From Chitinophagales bacterium (GTDB lineage: Bacteria > Bacteroidota > Bacteroidia > Chitinophagales > Chitinophagaceae): a stretch of 38,705 nucleotides of DNA. Numbering within the stretch: position 1 is the stretch's first letter; each line of letters begins with the position of its first letter. The notes below the pieces were generated by a model. It was not told where the DNA came from. It did no database searches and was given only the letters and a program-made list of their open reading frames with translations. Positions 27,376 to 35,057 of this stretch are shown piece by piece. The DNA lies in contig JAATGJ010000176.1 in NCBI GenBank assembly GCA_015654695.1, positions 1 through 38,705 on the forward strand, read 5' to 3'. Position numbers and translations under genes: made by a program.

Positions 27376-27849
27376 TTAGTTAAGATATCTTCTTAAGGTC
27401 CAGGCCAATGTTTCATGTTCTCTCAATAAATCGGTAATGAAGTCAGCCGTACCCTTGTCACCGTATTTTTCATCACAATCATCAATACTTTTCCGCAGGG
27501 AAATGATTACGGTTTCATGGTCTTTGAGCAATTCTTTTATCATTTCTGCCTGTGCAGGGTACTTGCCCGGGCTTTCCTTCAGTGAAGCAGCTTTTAGAAA
27601 TTCCGTCATTGTGCCGGGTGTTTTTGATCCCAGCTTATTGATCCTTTCCGCTATCTCATCTATAGCTTCCTCCAGTTTTTTATAATGGGCTTCAAACAGT
27701 TTGTGGAGTTCCATAAAACTATTACCGGAAACATTCCAATGGAATTTCCTGGTCTTGGTGTACAATACAACCGCATCTGATAGTATGGCTGTCAGCAGGC
27801 CGTTGACAGCGGAAAGATTTTTTTCGGATAACCCGATGTTCGGTTTCAT
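27376..27849 (-). CDS. dps: Dps-family ferritin-like DNA-protection protein
   Basis: A 157-residue four-helix protein with the Dps ferroxidase set at the right spacing: H37, H49, E53, D64 and E68, in KFHWNVSG and AIDEIAERI. Position 53 is Glu where E. coli has Asp. Dps forms a 12-subunit shell that oxidises and stores iron and protects DNA from peroxide. It is divergent from the small envelope-stress genes starting at 28082; the 232-bp region between holds an inverted repeat. It is likely the first gene of a minus-strand operon with the oxidoreductase and the kinase. Confidence 0.95.
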   Translation of the reverse strand: MKPNIGLSEKNLSAVNGLLTAILSDAVVLYTKTRKFHWNVSGNSFMELHKLFEAHYKKLEEAIDEIAERINKLGSKTPGTMTEFLKAASLKESPGKYPAQAEMIKELLKDHETVIISLRKSIDDCDEKYGDKGTADFITDLLREHETLAWTLRRYLN

Positions 27850-27921
27850 AACAGTTTAATTAAATGGTTAAAAATTTTATCAATTCCTATCAGACAATAT
27901 CTATTCCAATCTGGCTGTATC

Positions 27922-27968
27922 TTAAGAGGGGTTGTGTTTTCATCATTTGGGGAAAATTCACCCCTTAA
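27922..27968. promoter_or_regulatory. Inverted repeat in the dps / stress-gene divergent region
   Basis: TTAAG-A-GGGGT (27922-27932) is mirrored by ACCCCTTAA (27960-27968), with one extra base in the first arm. A nested GGGG...CCCC pair occurs at 27949-27964. It lies midway between dps and the DUF1328 gene. It could be a shared operator for the two divergent units or a leader hairpin. No named regulator site is recognised. Confidence 0.35.
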
Positions 27969-28081
27969 TACTTTTTAAATAAAATAATAATCCCGCTGGT
28001 GGCGAAGTTTAAATTCTGGCATAAAATTTTGTTTCATTAAACTGGCTTATTTAAAAATCAATAATTAAAATTCTTCAACTT

Positions 28082-28255
28082 ATGTTACGCTGGACAATCA
28101 CTTTTTTAATCGTAGCCATCGTTGCTGCATTGCTGGGTTTTGGAGGAATAGCTGCCGGAGCCGCTTCAGTTGCTAAAGTCTTATTTTTTATTTTCCTGGT
28201 TCTTTTTCTCATTTCACTGATTTTTGGAAAAAACTTTGGACGGTCGGATGTATGA
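28082..28255 (+). CDS. DUF1328 (UPF0391) small membrane protein
   Basis: A 57-residue protein ([20 protein letters not shown] at the start) with two membrane helices (about 4-27 and 32-48) around a glycine/alanine turn [12 protein letters not shown]. This pattern is the DUF1328/UPF0391 family, found with stress genes in many bacteria. It opens a plus-strand run of five small genes with short gaps, probably one operon, divergent from dps. Confidence 0.9.
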   Translation: MLRWTITFLIVAIVAALLGFGGIAAGAASVAKVLFFIFLVLFLISLIFGKNFGRSDV

Positions 28256-28304
28256 CCTGCAGGAAATGAAACCTTAACCTGTTTAATCACTTTATCTGCT
28301 GTTT

Positions 28305-28490
28305 ATGAAACGAATACTCATGATTCTGTGTTTTTTGTTTTTGGCTCTGTGGGTAGCGGGTTTATTTTATCCTAACCGCACCATGAGCATACATATTGCA
28401 TTGATAGTTGAACTTGGTTTCTTAGTGTATTCGCTGATGAGTAAAAAGTCAGCTACAGGCAAGAGTGCGGAGAGTGCCAGTCACCAGTAA
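28305..28490 (+). CDS. Small membrane protein, lmo0937-like
   Basis: A 61-residue protein with two predicted membrane helices (about 3-22 and 28-46) and a polar C-terminal tail rich in Ser and Lys. The pattern LWVAGLF...IHIALIVELGFLVYSL is like the lmo0937/DUF5670 small membrane proteins that often lie beside DUF1328 and YtxH genes. The match is tentative. It starts 49 bp after the DUF1328 gene and is likely co-transcribed. Confidence 0.75.
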   Translation: MKRILMILCFLFLALWVAGLFYPNRTMSIHIALIVELGFLVYSLMSKKSATGKSAESASHQ

Positions 28491-28545
28491 TAAGGAGAGC
28501 ATTAGTTTTTATAAATTCTTTTTCAAATTTTAAAAATTCAAATTT

Positions 28546-28824
28546 ATGAGTACTTCAAAAGTCCTATTAGGTTTTGTAGCTGGTGCAGCCATTGGTGCGT
28601 TAGCTGGTATTTTGTTTGCCCCGGACAAAGGTTCAAACACAAGAAAGAAAATTGCCAATAAAACGGGTGATATTACCGATTCAGTAAAAAACTCTTTCAG
28701 CGATTTTATTGATACAGTAAAAAATACATATAGTGGAGCAAAGGATGAAGCTGAAGAGCTGACTGATAAGGCTAAGGCAAAAATGAATAACCTGAAAAAT
28801 GAAGCAAAAAGCGCTTTATCCTGA
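28546..28824 (+). CDS. YtxH-domain protein
   Basis: A 92-residue protein with one N-terminal glycine-zipper membrane helix (GFVAGAAIGALAGILFAP, 9-26). The next residues DKGSNTRKKI match the YtxH family, where APxxGxxxR follows the helix. The rest (30-92) is a charged amphipathic helix rich in Lys, Ala and Asp. YtxH proteins are general-stress proteins in Bacillus and common in Bacteroidota. It lies inside the five-gene small-membrane-protein run. Confidence 0.92.
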   Translation: MSTSKVLLGFVAGAAIGALAGILFAPDKGSNTRKKIANKTGDITDSVKNSFSDFIDTVKNTYSGAKDEAEELTDKAKAKMNNLKNEAKSALS

Positions 28825-28866
28825 TTAAGTAACAGTAACAAACCGGCTTATATTTAACAGACAACT

Positions 28867-29208
28867 ATGCCATCTACCGTCGAGCATATAGAAGAATTGG
28901 TGACTAAGGCAGGCGATCTTGCAGAAACAAAAATTGAATTGTGGAAGCTGAAAACTGCAGGTAAAATTTCTGAGACGCTGTCATCCCTGATTTGTGTTAT
29001 GGCTATCGCTCTTTTTACAGGAGCGGCCATTACCATTATCAGTATTGGCGCAGCCATCTATATTGGTTCGTACATGGGAGATATTAGCTATGGTTTTTTT
29101 ATAGTGGGCGGTTTTTACGCCTTAGCCGGTTTGTTACTTTATTTGTTTCGTAAGAAATGGATTAAGATCCCTTTAAGTAATCTGATCATTGATAAAATCA
29201 TAAAATAG
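28867..29208 (+). CDS. Phage-holin superfamily III-like membrane protein (PF07332 type)
   Basis: A 113-residue protein with a soluble helical start (1-35: EHIEELVTKAGDLAETKIELWKLK, quoted in part) and two or three membrane helices (about 38-63 and 72-98). The start followed by paired helices is typical of the holin-X family annotated in many stress operons; there is no sign of phage here. Its stop is overlapped by one base by a GTG start (TAGTG) for the next protein, and an ATG lies 21 bp further on. Confidence 0.85.
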   Translation: MPSTVEHIEELVTKAGDLAETKIELWKLKTAGKISETLSSLICVMAIALFTGAAITIISIGAAIYIGSYMGDISYGFFIVGGFYALAGLLLYLFRKKWIKIPLSNLIIDKIIK

Positions 29209-29228
29209 TGATAACCCGGGTATCCAAT

Positions 29229-29579
29229 ATGGTTGACTTGCAAAAAAGGATTGCTGAACTGGAACGTGTGCAGGCCCATCAATTGGCTGACCTTAAGCAA
29301 TCTGCCATGAGCGTGGTGGACAGCATCAATCCTTCCAATATAATTAAAAGCGTATTGAAAGATATTGGAACGTCCCCGGAATTGCGAACTTCCGCTATTG
29401 ATACAGTTATCGGCATCAGCGCCGGTTTTCTTGGCAGGAAATTATATATTGGCAAATCCGGAAGTATAGTTAAAAAAATTGCCGGAACAGCTTTACAGTT
29501 TTTGATCACCAATTTTGTAAGAAAGAAAATTCCTGAAATGCGGGAGGATAAGCTTCATAACAATAATATTGAAAATTAA
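29229..29579 (+). CDS. Hypothetical protein of the envelope-stress operon
   Basis: A 116-residue protein from ATG 29229, or 123 residues from GTG 29208, which overlaps the previous stop. It starts with a heptad-like helix (LQKRIAELERVQAHQLADLK), then a region NPSNIIKSVLKDIGTS, and a weakly hydrophobic helix (about 60-80) followed by ITNFVRKKIPEM. No named family is recognised. It is the last gene before a strong terminator and so ends the operon starting at 28082. Confidence 0.8.
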   Translation: MVDLQKRIAELERVQAHQLADLKQSAMSVVDSINPSNIIKSVLKDIGTSPELRTSAIDTVIGISAGFLGRKLYIGKSGSIVKKIAGTALQFLITNFVRKKIPEMREDKLHNNNIEN

Positions 29580-29607
29580 AAAGCAAATAATTAAAGCCTA
29601 TGAAAAG

Positions 29608-29633
29608 AGCTGGATCTCCTGATCCAGCTTTTT
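29608..29633 (+). terminator. Rho-independent terminator of the stress operon
   Basis: AGCTGGATC (29608-29616) pairs perfectly with GATCCAGCT (29621-29629) around a 4-base loop, followed by a T-run to 29633. It ends the five-gene operon 28 bp after its last stop. Confidence 0.9.
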
Positions 29634-29691
29634 ACTATAATTTACCCGGGCTTATACTTTCATAAACCGATAGTATTTAAAAAGAAGGCTA

Positions 29692-30762
29692 ATGAGCGTA
29701 ACATTTAATAACCGGATTAAGCAAATTTTACTTTTATCCCTGCTGATCTTGCTCATCTGGGTAGCCATTCAACAGTTAAGTATATTTCTGCCTGGTTTAT
29801 TAGGAGCTGTAACCCTGTATATCCTGAGCCGCGCCAACTATTTTCAACTTATTTTCAAAAAGAAATGGAAAAAAGGCCGTGCTGCGGGGCTATATATTAT
29901 TTATTATCTTTTGTTGCTTGGACTCCCGGTTTTTTTGGCTATTACATTGATCAGTCCCAAAGTAAATGATTTTCTGAGTGAACCAACCGCTAACCTGGCA
30001 AACATCAAACAGGCAGTGATCCAGGTGCAGCAAAAGATGGGTATTACCATCGTGTCCGAAAAATCATTATCCGGTACATTGGAGAAGGTAACCACTTTTC
30101 TTCCTTCTATTCTAAACAGCACGGCCAATCTTATTGCTAATTTGGCCACTATGCTGTTCTTTCTTTATTACATGCTTTATTATGGGCGTGAAATGGAGAA
30201 AACGCTTTTTCGGATCATACCGTTAAAGGATGCCAATACCACCTTGCTGGCTACTGAAACAAAAAAAATAGTGAAGGCGAATGCGCTTGGCATCCCCCTT
30301 ATATCCATCATCCAGGGGCTTACTGCTACATTAGGGTATTTCATTTTTGGTGTAAATGAATGGGCCCTATGGGGTTTTTTAACGGGTGTGTTTGCGTTTT
30401 TCCCGATAGTGGGTACTATGGTAATATGGGTGCCGCTTGTGCTTTATACTTTTACAACCGGTCATACTGGTATGGCTACCGGCCTGCTGCTATACAGTTT
30501 ACTTATCACCGGTAATGTTGACTATGTTGCCCGGATCACTATTATGAAAAGACTAGGGGATGTACATCCTGTCATTACTGTTTTAGGTGTCATCGTAGGA
30601 TTAGGTTTATTTGGTTTTATTGGTTTGGTTTTTGGTCCCTTATTAGTTAATTACATCATCGTCATTTTCAAAATATATATGAATGAGTTTGTGGAGCCAT
30701 TGGCAGAAGAGCAAGTGCCCGTATCACCTGTTCCTGCTGTCACAGCAGAAATCACGGCCTGA
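29692..30762 (+). CDS. AI-2E family transporter (PerM type), copy 1
   Basis: A 356-residue multi-spanning membrane protein of the AI-2E transporter family, with about seven or eight helices. Seen are the N-terminal helix pair, a charged loop with RKW-type residues (KKKWKKGRAA), and the conserved C-terminal block DVHPVITVLGVIVGLGLFGF with GPLL after it. Members export small molecules or ions; some act as Na+/H+ antiporters. The substrate is unknown, and the family name does not show that AI-2 is moved. It follows the stress operon terminator and so has its own transcript. A close paralogue starts 112 bp downstream. Confidence 0.93.
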   Translation: MSVTFNNRIKQILLLSLLILLIWVAIQQLSIFLPGLLGAVTLYILSRANYFQLIFKKKWKKGRAAGLYIIYYLLLLGLPVFLAITLISPKVNDFLSEPTANLANIKQAVIQVQQKMGITIVSEKSLSGTLEKVTTFLPSILNSTANLIANLATMLFFLYYMLYYGREMEKTLFRIIPLKDANTTLLATETKKIVKANALGIPLISIIQGLTATLGYFIFGVNEWALWGFLTGVFAFFPIVGTMVIWVPLVLYTFTTGHTGMATGLLLYSLLITGNVDYVARITIMKRLGDVHPVITVLGVIVGLGLFGFIGLVFGPLLVNYIIVIFKIYMNEFVEPLAEEQVPVSPVPAVTAEITA

Positions 30763-30874
30763 GTCCAATAACGAAATAATAAACTTCCGGCCAAAAGCTT
30801 TGCTCAATTCCGGGTAGAGGATGGAATGTTTTAAATAAACTGTGTGTTATCTTCGGTAGTACAAATCTTTTTGT

Positions 30875-31942
30875 ATGTCTGAATTTAATAAACGGATAAC
30901 GCAGATATTTCTTTTATCCATCATCATTTTACTGGCTTACCTCGTAGTAGAAGAGCTCTATATTTTCCTCCCGGGGTTACTGGGCGCCCTTACGCTGTAT
31001 ATCCTTAGCCGGGCTAATTATTTTCAACTCGTCTATAACCGCAAATGGAAGAAAGGAAGGGCGGCGGGTCTTTTTATTTTATACTATATATTCCTGATCG
31101 GTCTCCCGGTTTTCCTGGCTGTAGTAGTGATCAGTCCCAAGCTCAACACCTTCCTGGAAAATCCAGGGGCGATGATCACTGATGCAAAACATTCCATCAT
31201 CATGGTGCAGCAAAAAACAGGCATCAATCTTATTTCAGAAAGTTCGCTATCCGCCTCTTTAAATAAGTTATCAGCGTTTATCCCTTCTGTTCTGAATAGT
31301 ACAGCTAATCTTATTACCAACCTGGCTATTATGCTGTTTATATTATATTTCATGTTTTACAATGGCAGAGAAATTGAACGGACGCTTAACAGGATTATCC
31401 CGCTGAAGCAGGAAAACATTAATATGCTGGCGTACGAAACAAAAAAGATGGTGAGAGCAAACGCACTGGGTATCCCGCTTATATCTATCATACAGGGGAT
31501 TACAGCTACCCTGGGTTATTTTATTTTTGGCGTAAAGGAATGGGCATTGTGGGGCTTTCTTACCGGTGTATTTGCTTTTTTTCCTGTAGTAGGGACAATG
31601 ATCGTCTGGGTTCCGCTGGTGATCTATACGTATGCAATCGGAGACACCTGGCAGGGAACAGCTTTGCTTATATACAGTGTAATAGTTACCGGTAATATAG
31701 ACTATATAGCAAGGGTCACGTTGTTGAAAAGAATGGGGGACGTACATCCCGTGATCACTATTCTTGGCGTCATTGTAGGATTAGGTTTGTTTGGATTTGT
31801 CGGGCTGATATTCGGGCCATTGCTGATCAGCTATATTATCGTCCTTTTCAATATTTATATGAATGAATTTATAGAAACAGCGCCTGCGCCCCGGGTACAA
31901 ACACCAGAGGAAAGTAAAGATGATATCCAGGCGGGAGAATAA
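30875..31942 (+). CDS. AI-2E family transporter (PerM type), copy 2
   Basis: A 355-residue paralogue of the gene just upstream, the same length within one residue. It shares most blocks: LSRANYFQL, KWKKGRAAGL, NALGIPLISIIQG, ATLGYFIFGV, WALWGFLTGVFAFFP and DVHPVIT. It differs most in the loop at about 100-135 and in the C-terminal tail. Tandem duplication followed by divergence is the simplest history. It ends at a bidirectional terminator shared with the convergent Bax1-I gene. Confidence 0.93.
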   Translation: MSEFNKRITQIFLLSIIILLAYLVVEELYIFLPGLLGALTLYILSRANYFQLVYNRKWKKGRAAGLFILYYIFLIGLPVFLAVVVISPKLNTFLENPGAMITDAKHSIIMVQQKTGINLISESSLSASLNKLSAFIPSVLNSTANLITNLAIMLFILYFMFYNGREIERTLNRIIPLKQENINMLAYETKKMVRANALGIPLISIIQGITATLGYFIFGVKEWALWGFLTGVFAFFPVVGTMIVWVPLVIYTYAIGDTWQGTALLIYSVIVTGNIDYIARVTLLKRMGDVHPVITILGVIVGLGLFGFVGLIFGPLLISYIIVLFNIYMNEFIETAPAPRVQTPEESKDDIQAGE

Positions 31943-31943
31943 A

Positions 31944-31973
31944 AAAGCCGCGTTTACAATAAACGCAGCTTTT
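31944..31973. terminator. Bidirectional terminator between converging genes
   Basis: AAAGC-C-GCGTTTA (31944-31956) pairs with TAAACGC-A-GCTTT (31960-31972) with one C-A mismatch and a 3-base loop. The 5' side has six A residues and the 3' side a T-run, so it can end transcription from both strands. It lies between the second AI-2E gene and the Bax1-I gene. Confidence 0.85.
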
Positions 31974-31994
31974 CAATAATAAGATAAATAATGA

Positions 31995-32759
31995 TCAGTT
32001 CCTGTTGAGCTTGGATAGCAAACGAAGTATTTCCAGGTACAACCATACAACTGTTACCAGTAATCCAAATGCACTGTACCATTCCATGTATTTGGCCGCT
32101 TTCATTTCCACACCTTTTTCTATCGTATCAAAATTAAGCAGCAGGTTGAATGCCGCAAGACAGACAACCACAATGGAGAAACCAATGCCAAGCGGGGTAG
32201 CAGCATTAGTAAATGCGCCTACTTGTGTATGAAAAATAGAGAAGGCTATCCATTGAATAAGGTAAAATACACCCACGCAAATTGTAGCGATAGTAATAAC
32301 TGATCTTAATTTACCTGTTACCTTAATAATACGATACCTGTATAAGAGGAACATTACTAATGTAACAACTAATGTTAAAGCAACTGCCTGCATCACTAGA
32401 CCCGGGTATTTTGTTTTATAGGCATCATCAAATATCGCTGAAACAGATCCTACAAATAATCCTTCGAGTATAGCATACACAGGAGCCAAAAAAGTAGCCG
32501 ATGGTTTTTTAAATGCCATTACGAGTGCCAGCGCCAAACCGCCAAATACTCCTACGAGCAACAGGGGCATGGGGTCACTTCCTTTATAATACTGGGACCA
32601 TGCGAAAAGTGTACTTCCCAGCATCAGCATAATTAAAACGCCGAATTTATTCATCGTTCCGTTTACCGTCATTTCCTGCCCGGTGCTTATTCCCTGGAAG
32701 ATGGTGCCTTCAAAGGATTTTTCCTGCAAGGCGGGATTACCTGATTTAAATAATGCCAT
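31995..32759 (-). CDS. Bax inhibitor-1 / YccA family membrane protein
   Basis: A 254-residue protein with seven membrane helices after a soluble start (1-35, with NPALQEKSF and TVNGTMNKFG, the family's usual opening). The conserved signatures ILEGLFVGSVSAIFD and NLLLNFDTIEKGV, with its acidic residues in late helices, place it in the Bax1-I family (YetJ/YccA-like). Members include pH-gated calcium leak channels. It is transcribed alone, with a TAnnTTTG-like promoter 39-46 bp upstream and a bidirectional terminator behind. Confidence 0.93.
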   Translation of the reverse strand: MALFKSGNPALQEKSFEGTIFQGISTGQEMTVNGTMNKFGVLIMLMLGSTLFAWSQYYKGSDPMPLLLVGVFGGLALALVMAFKKPSATFLAPVYAILEGLFVGSVSAIFDDAYKTKYPGLVMQAVALTLVVTLVMFLLYRYRIIKVTGKLRSVITIATICVGVFYLIQWIAFSIFHTQVGAFTNAATPLGIGFSIVVVCLAAFNLLLNFDTIEKGVEMKAAKYMEWYSAFGLLVTVVWLYLEILRLLSKLNRN

Positions 32760-32797
32760 AGTGGTTTAATTTTTTATGAAGATAAATAATAAAATCC

Positions 32798-32805
32798 CAA
32801 AAATA
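32798..32805 (-). promoter_or_regulatory. Candidate Bacteroidota -7 promoter element for the Bax1-I gene
   Basis: On the minus strand TATTTTTG fits the TAnnTTTG -7 consensus of the Bacteroidota primary sigma factor. It lies 39-46 bp upstream of the Bax1-I start at 32759. The -33 partner is weak (TGTG-like). Confidence 0.35.
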
Positions 32806-32876
32806 TACCCAAATTTCATCCCACAGATGATGAATATAAGTAATTGGTATTTGTAATTTTAGCCTGGATTTTCTTA

Positions 32877-34805
32877 TCAATAATGCCAGCGTACAAAGGC
32901 TTCCATAGCGGCATAATGTGTTAAGCCAAGATCGGCATACAGGCTAGCCGTGGCTGCATTTCTTTCCTCCGCCCGTTGCCAGAATTCCCGTGAATCGCTG
33001 CCCTGGAAAGGAACCATATCTTTTTGTGATTGGTGAATAAATATGCCAAAACGTTTTTTCAATACCTGGTCGGGACTCATGGGTATAGCCATTTCTATCT
33101 CTTCAATATTCCATTCCTGCCAGGCGCCTTTGTACAACCATAGCCAGCAATCATGGACCCATTCATCACCCATGGCTTTAATTCTTTTTAATGCTTCCAG
33201 TACTACATTGAAACAAACGATATGCGTACCATGCGGATCGGCAAAGTCGCCTGCGCAATACACCTGCTGCGGTTTTATTTTACGCAATAGTTCAATGGTG
33301 ATCTTTACATCTTTCTCACTCATGGGTTTTTTCTCGATCATTCCTGTTTCATAAAAAGGAAGATTTTGAAAATGTATGTTCTCATCTTTCAGCCCCACAT
33401 AGCGGCAGGTAGCTTTTGCTTCGCAGCGCCGGATCAATCCTTTGATGGAACGGATAGTCGGCGTGTCCACCTGGTTTGATTTTTTATTGGATAAAAATTT
33501 TCTTGCATTCGCCAGTATCTTACCGGATTTACTTGTATCAATACCGGCTATTTCTTCAAAACCTACGGCAAAGTCAAGGAACCGCGTTACGAATTCATCA
33601 GTCACAGCGATATTGCCGCTGGTTTGGTAACCAATATGCACATCATGTCCCTGGTCATGAAGGCGCTGAAATGTGCCGCCCATGCTGATAATATCATCAT
33701 CCGGGTGTGGTGAAAAGATGATCACACGTTTTGGATAGGGTTCTGTACGTTCGGGATGTGTGATTACATTATAATCAGGTTTACCACCCGGCCACCCGGT
33801 TATACTGTCACGAAGCATATAATATACATCAAGATTGATCGAATAGGCGTCTCCTATTTCTACCAGCAGATCGCTCAATCCATATTCATTGTAGTCTTTG
33901 TTTGTCAGGCTCAGCACCGGTTTCTTTAATTTCAGCGCCATGTTCACCACCGCTTTTTTGATCATCTTCGGTGTCCATTCGCAGTCGCCCGTGAGCCAGG
34001 GTGATTTATTCCTCGTTAGTTCGGCGGCAGCCGTTTCATCAATAACAAAAATCACATCATCATGATTTTGTAATAAGGATGCAGGCACCTGTTCTGTATC
34101 ATCATCTTCCACTGCTTTTTTCAGTACAGGAGCTTTGGACGGTCCCCAGGCCATCAGGATGATTTTCTTTGATTTTAAAATAGTACTGATGCCCATCGTT
34201 ATCGCTAATCTCGGCACCTGTGAAATATTGGCGAATTCATACGCATTGGCGATGCGGGTAGAGTTGTCAAGCGTAATGATCCTTGTTTTGGAATAAATAC
34301 CGGAGCCCGGTTCGTTAAAACCAATATGCCCGTTATTACCAATGCCCAGTATCTGCAGATCAATACCACCGGCATCTTTTATTTTTCTTTCATACTCCAG
34401 GCAATGCGTTTTTATATCTTCCTTTTTTATTTCCCCGTTGGGGATATGGATGTTTTTGGGGTTAATGTCCACATGGTCGAATAAATGAGTCTGCATAAAA
34501 CGGTTATAGCTTTGCAACGCATCATTATCTACCGGGTAGTATTCATCCAGGTTGAAAGTGATCACATTTTTAAAACTAAGTTTGTCTTCCTTGTGCATTC
34601 TTACCAGTTCCGCATACAACGATTTGGGAGTAGAACCCGTAGCAAGACCTAAGACGCATTTCTCTTTGCTCTTTTGTTTTCCCCGTATCAACGCAGCTAT
34701 CTGCTCTGCAACAAAGCGGGAGCCATCTTTCTGATCGGGGAATATTTTTACAGGTATCTTTTCAAAACTATCAGAGAGGTCAATAGATGCAGCTTTTTTG
34801 GCCAT
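32877..34805 (-). CDS. nagB: Glucosamine-6-phosphate deaminase fused to a PIG-L deacetylase domain
   Basis: A 642-residue two-domain protein. The N-terminal NagB domain (about 15-285) has LATGSTPKSLYAEL, the sugar-phosphate loop, with catalytic D87 in FNLDEYYP, and H160 and E165 in GIGNNGHIGFNEPGSG. It converts glucosamine-6-phosphate to fructose-6-phosphate and ammonia. The C-terminal domain (about 355-640) is PIG-L/LmbE-like, with zinc ligands in SPHPDDD (H367, D370) and HGTH. Such a fusion is the common form in Bacteroidota. PIG-L enzymes remove N-acetyl groups from GlcNAc derivatives, so the two halves could act in one amino-sugar route; the actual substrate of this half is not shown. A perfect TATATTTG -7 box precedes it, and the hexosaminidase at the right end could supply its substrate. 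Confidence 0.95.
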   Translation of the reverse strand: MAKKAASIDLSDSFEKIPVKIFPDQKDGSRFVAEQIAALIRGKQKSKEKCVLGLATGSTPKSLYAELVRMHKEDKLSFKNVITFNLDEYYPVDNDALQSYNRFMQTHLFDHVDINPKNIHIPNGEIKKEDIKTHCLEYERKIKDAGGIDLQILGIGNNGHIGFNEPGSGIYSKTRIITLDNSTRIANAYEFANISQVPRLAITMGISTILKSKKIILMAWGPSKAPVLKKAVEDDDTEQVPASLLQNHDDVIFVIDETAAAELTRNKSPWLTGDCEWTPKMIKKAVVNMALKLKKPVLSLTNKDYNEYGLSDLLVEIGDAYSINLDVYYMLRDSITGWPGGKPDYNVITHPERTEPYPKRVIIFSPHPDDDIISMGGTFQRLHDQGHDVHIGYQTSGNIAVTDEFVTRFLDFAVGFEEIAGIDTSKSGKILANARKFLSNKKSNQVDTPTIRSIKGLIRRCEAKATCRYVGLKDENIHFQNLPFYETGMIEKKPMSEKDVKITIELLRKIKPQQVYCAGDFADPHGTHIVCFNVVLEALKRIKAMGDEWVHDCWLWLYKGAWQEWNIEEIEMAIPMSPDQVLKKRFGIFIHQSQKDMVPFQGSDSREFWQRAEERNAATASLYADLGLTHYAAMEAFVRWHY

Positions 34806-34833
34806 GTTGTTTTTATTTCAGTTTATTTTGCCC

Positions 34834-34841
34834 CAAATATA
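34834..34841 (-). promoter_or_regulatory. Bacteroidota -7 promoter element of nagB
   Basis: On the minus strand TATATTTG is a perfect TAnnTTTG element, 29-36 bp upstream of the nagB ATG. This gives a short untranslated leader of about 20-25 bases. A clear TTG -33 box is not seen at the usual distance. Confidence 0.5.
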
Positions 34842-35057
34842 TTAAATTGTAACTAGCTGTCCGGACGAGATTATGATCCAGGGAACAACGATGAACTTGC
34901 TGCAAACAGGTACCTCAGTAAAATGGGTAACTGATAGAAATAATGTAAAATGTTTGAGCCTGCTGCATTTCATAAAACCAATTTGAAAATTGTACTGGTT
35001 GCTTTTTCTTTTGCCCCTGTCAACCGATTGTTTTCATACATTGCAGTAAAACTTTCA

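Noticed and set aside
28016-28035. Second sigma-54-like promoter (TGGCAT...TTTTGT) before the small membrane genes
   Set aside because: The distance from GG to the -12 G is 13 instead of the strict 12.
28867-29208. Prophage holin
   Set aside because: No lysin, portal, capsid or integrase gene is near; the gene lies in a stress operon typical of this family.
34319-34345. Loss of the catalytic Asp in NagB (GNNGH instead of GNDGH)
   Set aside because: The Asn form is, as I recall, normal in many non-enterobacterial NagB enzymes; the other active-site residues D87, H160 and E165 are present.
34950-35057. Upstream start for the fucosidase
   Set aside because: It would bury the signal peptide behind 36 residues; ATG 35058 gives a normal secretion signal.
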